64,000 nucleotides of DNA from Burkholderia cepacia (GTDB taxonomy: Bacteria > Pseudomonadota > Gammaproteobacteria > Burkholderiales > Burkholderiaceae). A model generated the notes under the pieces. The model saw only the letters and a list, made by a program, of their open reading frames with translations. It had not been told where the DNA came from and did not search any database. Of this stretch, positions 51,815-60,100 are shown one piece after another. Where the stretch lies: positions 62,001 to 126,000 of the forward strand of contig NZ_LDWR01000014.1 in NCBI RefSeq assembly GCF_001039005.1. Reading direction: 5' to 3'. The position numbers and the translations under genes are program-made. The first letter of the stretch is position 1. Each line of letters starts with the position of its first letter.

Positions 51815-52657
51815 ATGTCAACTCTCGAGCCGCTCAGCCTGGATATCGTCGTCACCTGGAGAGGGCGGCACGAGCTGAAACAGGCGCTTCCCTCCTTGTG
51901 CCAACTCGCCGCCCGGCATGACGGCGGCGTTACCGTGGTCAATTACGGCGGCGACGCCGATCAACTGCGCGACCTGATGGCCGGCCACGCGGCGAACGTC
52001 AAGGTGGTGCGCGTCGACGAATCCGGCTGGTTCAACAAGGCCCGCGCCCAGAATATCGGCGCCGCGCACACGCGTCGTCCGCTCCTGTTCTTCTGCGATT
52101 GCGACATCATCATTCCGGACGGGCAACTCGACGCGCTGGTCCGGCAGTTGCAAGCCGAACCCGACGCCTTCGGAACCGTCGCGGGCGTGACGGAGACCGT
52201 GCGCAACGCGCGCAAGGCCGGCCAGGTCGCGATGTTCGGCTATCACCTGAAGCTGCGGCTTGCCAACGGACGCGCGCTCGAGATCATCGACAACGAGGAA
52301 GACGCGGCGGACGGCACACGCCAGGCGCCCGGCTTGCTGATGGTGCGTCGCGTCGGCTTCGAATGCATCGGCGGCTACAACGGATGCCTGTTGGGCTGGG
52401 GCTGGGAGGACCAGGACATGATCGCGCGGCTGACGCTGAGCGCCGGGCTCATGCGGCGCCAGAGCGGCACCGTGCTGCATGTGTCCCACGACGACGACGC
52501 GCGCATTCGTCATTATCCACCCGTGCAAGATCGTTGGGAAAGCCGCGACCGCATGTTCCGGCAAGCCCTGGCCAACTACGATCGCGGGGATTGGCTCGGG
52601 ACCTATGAGGAAGACGCGTTGCGCGCAACGACGCGCAGCCCGGTTTCAGCGAGCTGA
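51815..52657 (+). CDS. Family-2 glycosyltransferase with galactosyltransferase-type C-terminus
   Basis: ATG at 51815 follows AAGGAAAG by five to six bases, giving 280 residues. The protein shows a GT-A fold: DIVVTWRGRHELKQALPSL at the N-terminus, the DxD metal motif in FFCDCDIIIP, and the acceptor-side signature GWGWEDQDMIARL of the galactosyltransferase/GT7 C-terminal family. There is no membrane segment, so it acts in the cytosol. It diverges from the transketolase operon and its last 12 bases overlap the end of the opposing dehydrogenase gene. Its acceptor is unknown. In context it may glycosylate the product, or the small protein, of this locus. Confidence 0.88.
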   Translation: MSTLEPLSLDIVVTWRGRHELKQALPSLCQLAARHDGGVTVVNYGGDADQLRDLMAGHAANVKVVRVDESGWFNKARAQNIGAAHTRRPLLFFCDCDIIIPDGQLDALVRQLQAEPDAFGTVAGVTETVRNARKAGQVAMFGYHLKLRLANGRALEIIDNEEDAADGTRQAPGLLMVRRVGFECIGGYNGCLLGWGWEDQDMIARLTLSAGLMRRQSGTVLHVSHDDDARIRHYPPVQDRWESRDRMFRQALANYDRGDWLGTYEEDALRATTRSPVSAS

Positions 52658-53734
52658 GGCGTCCGTCGCATCGATGGTCGCGCGCAAGCGCACCAGCAAC
52701 GCGATTTGTTCGTCGAGCGCGTCGGCCCGCCACGCGGCAAGCGCCGCCGGCAAGCGGATATCCAGCGCGCGTTCCGCATCGTCAAGCGAGCGGGTCAATA
52801 CATAGCGCCCGTCCTCGACGGTCACGCCGTCGTGCAACGCATACGATCTGTTCAGTTGCTCGGCCTGCTCCGGCGTCATGCCGCGCGGCAGCGCGAGATG
52901 GAGGCCGGCGGCATCCGCGCGCACCGGATAGCCGCCGGGCCGGCCGTGCAGGCCCGGCGCATGACCTTGCCATGCGTCCGCACGGCCTGACAGGGCGCGC
53001 AGCATCGGCGCGGCGAGCGCGCCCGTGAGGCTGTTGAGCGTGGCGTCGGCGGGCAGGCGCACGGGCGCGGTCAACGCGGCGGCTTCATGTTCCGGCAGGC
53101 GGCGGCCGTCCAGCCACACGGCCGGCGCGGGCAGTCCGTCCCAAGCGCCGCGTATCATCGCGCCGACGTGCGCGTGATGCGCGAGCAACGACAGGGGCAC
53201 GCAATCGGTGCGACCGCGCAACATCGACGCGACGATGGCGATATTGCCGATCCCTCCCGCGACCGGAATGCCGCGCCCGGTCAGCACGTGGTTGGTCAGG
53301 TCCGGATAGCAGCCGTTGACGAGATGGGCGCCGGGATGGACAGCCGTCGCCGCCCGCATGACCCGGTCGGCGAGCGCGGCCTGCAAGGGTAGCGTGCAGC
53401 CGTAGCCCAGCCCCGCGATGAGTTTTTGCCACCCGCGCGTCATCGTCCACGGCGATTGCATCGACGCCAGGGTCAACACGACGCGCGGCCGATATGCGTC
53501 GAACAAGCGTGCCAACGATACGGGCGAGTAGTCGCACGCCACGGGGGTCACGGCAATGCGGCCCGCGCTTCCGCCGCCGAGTGCATTGGCGAGCGTCGCC
53601 ATGTGATGCACGGCCGTCTCGTTGCGCGCCGCGGCAATCACGTCCATCGGCACGTCGCCGCATCCGGCGAGACTCATCAGCACCGCGTGAGCCAGCGAAC
53701 CGGAGCCCACCACGATCAGATCGACGTCGCGCAT
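52646..53734 (-). CDS. Rossmann-fold NAD(P)-dependent dehydrogenase-like protein
   Basis: The 362-residue protein opens with a dinucleotide-binding loop (VDLIVVGSGSLAHAVLMSLA). Mid-protein it carries NGCYPDLTNHVL and GIGNIAIVASML, a pattern I associate with malate/opine-dehydrogenase-like oxidoreductases. I cannot place it in a precise family. It starts 16 bases after the asparagine-synthetase-like gene and is co-transcribed with it. The C-terminal ~120 residues (YALHDGVTVEDGRYVLT onward) are unusual. A role as reductase or oxidase in the same pathway is inferred. Confidence 0.7.
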   Translation of the reverse strand: MRDVDLIVVGSGSLAHAVLMSLAGCGDVPMDVIAAARNETAVHHMATLANALGGGSAGRIAVTPVACDYSPVSLARLFDAYRPRVVLTLASMQSPWTMTRGWQKLIAGLGYGCTLPLQAALADRVMRAATAVHPGAHLVNGCYPDLTNHVLTGRGIPVAGGIGNIAIVASMLRGRTDCVPLSLLAHHAHVGAMIRGAWDGLPAPAVWLDGRRLPEHEAAALTAPVRLPADATLNSLTGALAAPMLRALSGRADAWQGHAPGLHGRPGGYPVRADAAGLHLALPRGMTPEQAEQLNRSYALHDGVTVEDGRYVLTRSLDDAERALDIRLPAALAAWRADALDEQIALLVRLRATIDATDASAR

Positions 53735-53749
53735 GACGGATTCACTCCC

Positions 53750-55420
53750 CTACCTCGATGCAGAATGGCGATTGATCCAGCCACACAGAACCAGGATCAC
53801 CCATAGCTGTTCGTGCCACCGTCCGTCGTCTCCGACATGGTCATAAGCGCGCAGCCTCGACAACAGGGCGGTCCGGAATCGCGTGGTCAGCGGCGCGATT
53901 CTCCACAGGTCGGAATCGGCGACCTCATCGACGACCCGCTGGCGAAACCGTGAGTCCAGCAGCCAATGCGCGATCGGCGCGAGCAGGATTTGCCGCTTGC
54001 GCATCACGATCTCCGGCGGCAGGTAACGACCGGCGACCTGACGCAGCAGGCGCTTGGCCCACCATGCATCGGCCTCGTACCAATAGCTCAGGCCGGGATC
54101 GATTGCCGACGCCCAGCCGTAGACATCCTGGCGCAGGAACGGGAAATCGAGGCGGGTGCCGTGCATGAGCGCATTGTCGGCGAGCGCCGGCAGCAGCAGC
54201 TCGCCGATCCGGAACACATACTCGTGCGCGGACATCGCCTCCGTCGGCAGCGCTTTGGGCTTGACCGCGAGCAACTGCCGATAGAACGCGACGTCATCCG
54301 CGAGCAACGCGTCGACGGCCTGCGGATCCCGGCTCAGACGCCGCATCTCGTCGACGGAAAAGAATTCCGCGATGCCGAGGAACAGCACGTCGTCGAGACC
54401 CAGCAGGCGCGCGGCCGGCAGGTCGTACAAGCCGGGAAGGTCGACGCCGAGCCGGCGCTGATGATGCATCTGGGCTGCGAGACACGTCAGGGGCTTGTGG
54501 TAGCCACCGAAGCATTCGTCCGCGCCCAGGCCGGAGACCGCGATGGCGTGTCCGTCCGCGACGGTCGCCTCGATCAGGGCGGCATGGGTCACGGCGGCGG
54601 GCGCCGTGAGCGGAAACGGAGCGTCCAGGATGCGGTCCAGCAGTTGCCGCGCGTGGTCGACGTCGAGGTGGACGATCCGGTGGCGGATGCCGGTGATGCG
54701 CGCCACGGTGGCCGCGTAGTCGGTTTCGTTGAGACCGTAGTCGTCGTCGAAGGCGATCGTATAGCCGGTGACGGCGTGGCGCTCGCGCAGGAGCGCGGCC
54801 AGCAATCCCGAGTCGACGCCGCCGGAGAGGAACAGGGCGATGTCGCGCGTCGCGTCGGCGACGTGATCGACGGACGCCCGAAGGCGCGACAGCGCCTCTT
54901 CCTGAAGGCAGGACGCATCGTGCGATACCGAAGCGGCTTGAAGGGGCCATGCGAAACGCCGGACGACGGGCGGCGCACCCGGCTCGCATATCAGCGCCTC
55001 GCCGACCTGCAGCGACTGGATGCCTTGCAGAAGCGCATGCGCCGCCCGCGGCCGGCCTCGCCACAGCAGATGCAGCAGCGAGCCGACATCGAGTTCGCAC
55101 TTGATGCCGAGCGTCCGGACCAGCCGCTGCGGATCCCGATCCCACTCGATGCTGTCGCGCTCGATGCGGAAATAAAGCGGACGACGCGCGTGCAACCCGC
55201 GCCGGATGATCAGCGCATCCTGCTCGTCACGCGACACGTCGAGGTCGTCGTCATCGTCGTCATCGTCGTCCGGCGATGTCGCGCCCCAGGCGATGCGTTC
55301 GTCGCGCGGGTCGAGACGCCAGTCGGTCCGTCCCTGGCCGATCGGCGTGGCGTCCCGCGCACGCTCACGCAGTGCGGCACGGCCCGCGTCGGTTAACGCC
55401 GCCGCGCCTCGCATCGACAA
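53750..55420 (-). CDS. Asparagine-synthetase-like amide-forming enzyme lacking the glutaminase Cys
   Basis: The C-terminal ~370 residues are an ATP-pyrophosphatase synthetase domain: LSGGVDSGLLAALL near residue 200, ISGLG-type motif AVSGLGADECFGGYHKP, and FPFLRQDVYGWAS. The N-terminal ~180 residues resemble the Ntn glutaminase fold, but no Cys follows the start, so glutamine hydrolysis is unlikely. The enzyme may use a free amine, as beta-lactam synthetase and lasso-peptide cyclases do. A run of nine Asp interrupts the N-domain (repeat DNA at about 55241-55270). Start uncertain: TTG 55420 or ATG 55414, neither with a clear ribosome site. It lies 23 bases after the small repeat protein gene, so that protein is a candidate substrate (inference). 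Confidence 0.82.
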   Translation of the reverse strand: MSMRGAAALTDAGRAALRERARDATPIGQGRTDWRLDPRDERIAWGATSPDDDDDDDDDLDVSRDEQDALIIRRGLHARRPLYFRIERDSIEWDRDPQRLVRTLGIKCELDVGSLLHLLWRGRPRAAHALLQGIQSLQVGEALICEPGAPPVVRRFAWPLQAASVSHDASCLQEEALSRLRASVDHVADATRDIALFLSGGVDSGLLAALLRERHAVTGYTIAFDDDYGLNETDYAATVARITGIRHRIVHLDVDHARQLLDRILDAPFPLTAPAAVTHAALIEATVADGHAIAVSGLGADECFGGYHKPLTCLAAQMHHQRRLGVDLPGLYDLPAARLLGLDDVLFLGIAEFFSVDEMRRLSRDPQAVDALLADDVAFYRQLLAVKPKALPTEAMSAHEYVFRIGELLLPALADNALMHGTRLDFPFLRQDVYGWASAIDPGLSYWYEADAWWAKRLLRQVAGRYLPPEIVMRKRQILLAPIAHWLLDSRFRQRVVDEVADSDLWRIAPLTTRFRTALLSRLRAYDHVGDDGRWHEQLWVILVLCGWINRHSASR

Positions 55421-55443
55421 GGTCTGCTTGCGCGCGCGGTGGG

Positions 55444-55734
55444 TCAGGCCTTGGCTTTCGTCGCGCGTTTCTTCGCGGCGGGCTTTTTCGCGGCTGTCCT
55501 GGTGCGTCGCTCGGCGGGCCGGATGATGATGCCGCCTTTCGTGTCGCCTTCGGCGCGCCGGATCGATCCGCCTTTCGTGTCCCCGCCATCCAGCGTGATT
55601 TCATAGCGCCGCTTGTAGAGCTGTTCGAGCGCGTCGAGATCGATGGAAATGGTCAGTGCCTTTTTGCCGCGCTTGGCGGCGGGCTTGGTGGATTTAACGG
55701 CGGAAACTTTATTGGATTTCTTTGTGGTTGCCAC
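55444..55734 (-). CDS. Small Lys/Ala-rich protein with two GDTKGG repeats (candidate substrate/precursor)
   Basis: GTG at 55734, five bases after a perfect AAGGAG, gives 96 residues. Residues 1-25 and 78-96 are Lys/Ala-rich (AAKKPAAKKRATKAKA at the end), like histone-H1-type bacterial proteins. Residues 26-50 are a non-basic segment with a likely helix (SIDLDALEQLYKRRYEITL). Residues 51-71 contain a 12-residue tandem repeat, GDTKGGSIR then GDTKGGIII. It is the first gene of an operon with the asparagine-synthetase-like enzyme and the dehydrogenase. That layout (short leader-like helix, repeated core, amide-forming enzyme next) suggests a modified peptide. The alternative is a simple nucleoid-binding protein. 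I do not recognise a family. Confidence 0.7.
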   Translation of the reverse strand: MATTKKSNKVSAVKSTKPAAKRGKKALTISIDLDALEQLYKRRYEITLDGGDTKGGSIRRAEGDTKGGIIIRPAERRTRTAAKKPAAKKRATKAKA

Positions 55735-55879
55735 GTCTGCTCCTTTCCATGACGATATGAAGGGAACCCCCGTCAACACACGACGCGCCGCAATATCACG
55801 GTAATCGTTGCGTGATGACTGCGTGGAACGATTATAGGAGATATAAATCGAAGTTCCGTTATTTCGCATAACTCAAGCA
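55637..55879. promoter_or_regulatory. Divergent promoter region; -10 TATAAT for the small-protein operon
   Basis: Between the two divergent starts (55734 and 55880) the DNA is AT-richer than the surroundings. On the minus strand a perfect TATAAT (complement of 55831-55836) lies ~97 bases before the GTG; the matching -35 is weak. For the + strand gene, TATAAA at 55842-55847 is a possible -10 but no good -35 is spaced correctly. Confidence 0.35.
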
Positions 55880-56854
55880 ATGCTGACCGCCTGCCTGATC
55901 GTCCACAACGAAGCGAGCGTATTGGCGAGATGCCTGACGTCCTTGATGCCGTGGGCCGATGCATGCTGCGTCGTCGATAGCGGCTCCACCGACGGGACCG
56001 TCGATCTCGCGCGGCAATTCGGCGCCCGGGTGCAGGTGATGCCGACACTCGCGGACGCGCGCGGCAGATTGATCGACTTTGCCGCAGCGCGCAATGCGGC
56101 GCTGGCGATGGTGCGCGATGGCTGGGTCCTGTCGATCGATGCGGACGAGGTGCTGGCGATACGCGATCGCGCCGAGTGGCGGCGCCTGATCCGCAGGCGC
56201 GATTTGCAGGCGATCGAACTGGTGATCCTGTCGGGCGGCACGCGCTGGTATGTGCCGAGAGTGTTCCGGAAGCAGCCGTGGTCGACGTGGCACGGGCGCG
56301 TGCACGAATGGATCGCGCTGCGGGAGCCGACGTGCCGGACGGACTGCGCCACGCTCACCAACCAGCCGGACAAGACGGGCAAGGAATCGGCGGTCGAGCG
56401 CGATCTGCGTCTTTGCGCGGTGGCATTGCGCGACGATCCCGACGATTTGCGGGCAGTGTTCTATCATGCGCGCGCCCTGAGGCTCGCAAAGCGCCATGCC
56501 GAGGCCATTCCCCTCTATCTGCGCTATTGGCGACAGGCGGAGTTCCAGGCGGGCCGCTACACCGCCATGCTGGGTGCCGCCACCTGCGCGCTGTTGATGC
56601 ACGACCTCGAGGCGTCCCGCCGCTATGCGATGGTCGCGTATCGCCTCGATCCCGCGCTTGCCGAGGCATGCTGCGTGCTGGGCGATGTCGCGCTCGGCAT
56701 GGGGCGTGCCGACCTCGCCATCGGCTGGTTCGACAAAGCGCTGCACAAGCGCCTGCCCGGGATCGCGCAGGCGCTGTTCGTCGACGAGAGCTGTTACGGG
56801 CCCTATCCGCGCGAGCGTCTGCGCTGGATCCGCGAGCGGATGCAGGCACGGTAG
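55880..56854 (+). CDS. Family-2 glycosyltransferase fused to TPR-like repeats
   Basis: The 324-residue protein has an N-terminal GT2 domain (LTACLIVHNEASVLARCL, VVDSGSTDGTVDLAR, metal motif SIDADEVL) of the short type found in SunS-like and LPS core enzymes. From residue ~190 there is a helical TPR-like region (AVFYHARALRLAKRHAEAIP, AEACCVLGDVALGMGRADLA). GT2-TPR fusions include peptide S-glycosyltransferases of the glycocin pathway, which use the helical part to hold a peptide substrate. That parallel and its divergence from the small repeat protein gene make protein or peptide glycosylation a fair hypothesis. No strong ribosome site precedes the ATG. Confidence 0.85.
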   Translation: MLTACLIVHNEASVLARCLTSLMPWADACCVVDSGSTDGTVDLARQFGARVQVMPTLADARGRLIDFAAARNAALAMVRDGWVLSIDADEVLAIRDRAEWRRLIRRRDLQAIELVILSGGTRWYVPRVFRKQPWSTWHGRVHEWIALREPTCRTDCATLTNQPDKTGKESAVERDLRLCAVALRDDPDDLRAVFYHARALRLAKRHAEAIPLYLRYWRQAEFQAGRYTAMLGAATCALLMHDLEASRRYAMVAYRLDPALAEACCVLGDVALGMGRADLAIGWFDKALHKRLPGIAQALFVDESCYGPYPRERLRWIRERMQAR

Positions 56855-56984
56855 CGTGCGTTCACGCCAGCGCGATATCGAGTCGCCCGGCACATTCGAT
56901 AATGCGGCGGAAAGAAAAATCATGACAAACAGGTAAATCTTTCATGTCGCCATTCCACCCACCCGGATTGCGAGTGCTGGCTCC

Positions 56985-57014
56985 TTGCTAGAAGCGGTAT
57001 TCCTCGCCTATAAA
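56985..57014 (+). promoter_or_regulatory. Candidate sigma-70 promoter of the Tc-type gene
   Basis: TTGCTA (56985-56990), an 18-base spacer and TATAAA (57009-57014), about 128 bases before the chosen TTG start. It is the best match to a housekeeping promoter in this 287-base gap. I see no gene in the gap; the frame at 57014-57220 has no family resemblance. Confidence 0.4.
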
Positions 57015-57141
57015 TGGACAACATTCCTCGAACACCTTCCGTTGCATATTTGCTTTTGAAAGGTCATAAGCAGGGCGCACGTATCGTTGAAGTCGATGGC
57101 CTTGGAGCCATCAAAACGGAGACGACTGAAAGGGTGGGATC

Positions 57142-60100
57142 TTGGCCAATCTTCAGCGAAGACGTGAAGACGACGAGCATGCGGCCGCCGCCCCACCCGG
57201 TGTCAGCGCGCCTGCGCTAACGCTTCCCAAAGGCGGCGGTGCCATTCGCGGTATCGGCGAGAAATTCGCCGCCAATCCGGTGACCGGGACGGGATCGATG
57301 ACGGTGCCGATCGCTACCAGCCCGGGCCGTTCCGGTTTCGGTCCTCAACTATCACTCTCGTACGACTCCGGCGCCGGGAATGGCCCGTTCGGCTTCGGCT
57401 GGAGCCTTTCCCTGCCGTCGGTCACGCGCAAGACCGACAAGGGGTTGCCGCAGTATTGCGACACGGTCGATTCGGACGTTTTCATCGTTTCCGGCGCGGA
57501 AGACCTGGTGCCTGTCCTGGTGCAGGATGCCGCCGGCAATTGGGTGCGGGAAGCGCTTCCACCCAGAACGGTAAATGGCCGGATCTTCCGTATCCGTCGC
57601 TACCGACCGCGCATCGAGGGCCTGTTTGCGCACATCGAGCGATGGACAAACACGACCGACGCGACCGAGGTGTTCTGGCGGTCCATCACGCATGACAACG
57701 TCACCGCCTGGTACGGGAAGACGGCCGATAGCCGTATTGCGGATCCGGCAGACCCGAGCCGCATCTTCAGTTGGCTGATCTGCCAAAGCAATGATGACAA
57801 GGGCAACGTCGCCGTTTACGGCTACAAGGCGGAGGACTCGGCAAAAGTTTTCGAGGATTCGGCCGGGACCAACCTGCCCAGGGCCCGCGAACGTAACCGC
57901 ACCCATCGGTCCCGTTCAGCGCAGCGTTATCTGAAGCGCATTCGTTACGGCAATCGCTCGCCCTACTTTCCGGAATTGAAGGCCGACGCGGCCTGGCCGG
58001 AACCTCCCGATGCCCGCGCGCCTGACGGCAGCGATGCGTGGCACTTCGAGGTTGTCTTCGACTACGGCGAACACGACACCAAAGCGCCGGCCCCCCACGA
58101 CGCCGAGCCTTGGCCCTCACGACCGGATCCGTTCTCGTCCTACCGCGCAGGGTTTGAGGTGCGTACCTATCGGCTCTGCCAGCGCGTCCTGATGTTCCAC
58201 CATTTTCCAGGCGAAGTCGGCGTCGAGCGGAATTGCCTCGTGCGCTCGACCGACTTCACTTACCCGGACGAAGTCAACCCCACCGATGCCCTCACTCCCG
58301 TCTACACTTTTCTGGAAGCCGTCGCGCAGACCGGCTACCGCCGCGACAATGGCGGCTACGACAGTCGCAGCCTGCCTCCGGTACAGTTCGAATACAGCAA
58401 GCCCACCGTGCAGGAGACCGTCGAGGAAGTCGATCCGTCGAGTCTCGACAATCTCCCCGTTGGCGTAAACGGCAGCGCCTACCGATGGACTGATCTGCAC
58501 GGCGAAGGGATCCCCGGCATCCTCACCGAGCAGGCCGATGCCTGGTTTTACAAGCGCAACCTGAGCCCGCTGACCAGCACGGCGGCGTTCGCGCCGCTCG
58601 AAAACGTCGCGCTCAAGCCCAATGTGGCCCTGAGCAGCGGGGCGGACTTCATGGATCTCGCGGGCGACGGCCAACTCGACGTCGTTGTCATGGACGCTCC
58701 CGTCCCCGGCTCGTACGAGCATGACGACGCAGAGGGCTGGCAGCCCTTCCGCCCGTTCACCTCGCGCGTGAACCTCGACCCGCGCGACCCGAACCTCAAA
58801 TTCGTCGATCTGGACGGCGATGGCCGCGCCGACGTGCTCATCACCGAAGACGACGCCTTCGTCTGGCATGCGTCACTCGCCGACGAGGGCTTCGGTCCCG
58901 CCCGCCGCGTTGCACAGGAACTGGACGAGGAAAGAGGCCCGCGCGTCGTCTTCTCCGATGGCACCGAGTCCATCTACCTGGCCGACCTCTCCGGCGACGG
59001 CCTCACCGACATCTGCCGCATTCGCAACGGCGAAGCCTGCTACTGGCCCAACCTGGGCTATGGCCGTTTCGGCGCCAAGGTCACGATGGACAACGCGCCC
59101 TGTTTCGACAACCCGGACCAGTTCGACCACGCGCGTATCCACCTGGCCGACATCGACGGCAGCGGCACCACCGACATCATCTATCTCCACCGCGACGGCG
59201 TGCGCCTGTACTTCAACCAGTCCGGCAACGGCTGGAGCCAGCCGCACACGCTGAAGGTGTTTCCACGCATCGATGACCTCGCAAGCATCGTCCCGACCGA
59301 CCTGCTCGGCAACGGCACCGCCTGCCTGGTCTGGTCCTCCCCGTTGCCGGGTGATGCGCGCCGGCAGATGCGCTATGTCAACCTGATGGGTGGCCTCAAA
59401 GCCCATCTGCTGGTCAGGACCGTCAACAACCTTGGCGCGGAAACGCGCGTCGCTTACGCCCCCTCGACCAAGTTCTACCTGCAGGACAAGCGCGACGGCA
59501 AACCGTGGATCACCCGGCTGCCCTTCCCGGTGCACGTGGTCGAGCGCGTGGAAACCTACGACTACATCAGCCGTAACCGCTTCACCAGTCGCTACGCCTA
59601 CCACCATGGCTATTTCGACGGCGAGGAGCGCGAGTTCCGCGGCTTCGGCATGGTGGAGCAATGGGACACGGAACAGTTCGCAGCCGTCGCCGACGGCAGC
59701 GTCCCGGCAGATAACGTCGCCGCTGCATCGCATGTGCCGCCAGTGCACACCAGGACCTGGTTCCACACGGGCGTCTACCTCGGTTGGGAACGCCTCTCGC
59801 GCCACTTCGAAAGCGAGTATTTCCGTGAGCCCGGACTGACCGTCGAAGCCGCGCGGCCGCTCTTGCTCGATGACTCCACCGTCCCGGCGGACCTGACGCC
59901 GGACGAAGAGCGCGAGGCTTGCCGTGCCCTCAAAGGCGCCATGCTGCGCCAGGAGGTCTATGCCGACGACGCGGATCACCCGGGCGCGACGCCGCAGCAG
60001 ATCCAGCGCGCCCGCACGCCCTATACCGTCACCGAGCAGAATTTCACCATCCGCGCCCTGCAGAAACGAGGCGCGAACCTCCACGCGGTCTTTTTCAGCC

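Noticed and set aside
52646..53734. Octopine/nopaline dehydrogenase call
   Set aside because: The Rossmann loop is clear, but the rest does not show the opine dehydrogenase catalytic pattern; I kept a general dehydrogenase-like label.
53750..55734. Ordinary lasso-peptide cluster (precursor plus asparagine-synthetase-like cyclase)
   Set aside because: No transglutaminase-like leader protease and no RRE protein are present, and the small protein lacks a clear lasso core with Gly at position 1 and Asp/Glu at 7-9 after a conserved leader.
57014..57220. 68-codon frame upstream of the Tc-type gene
   Set aside because: It overlaps the start of the large gene in another frame, has no family resemblance and no ribosome site.
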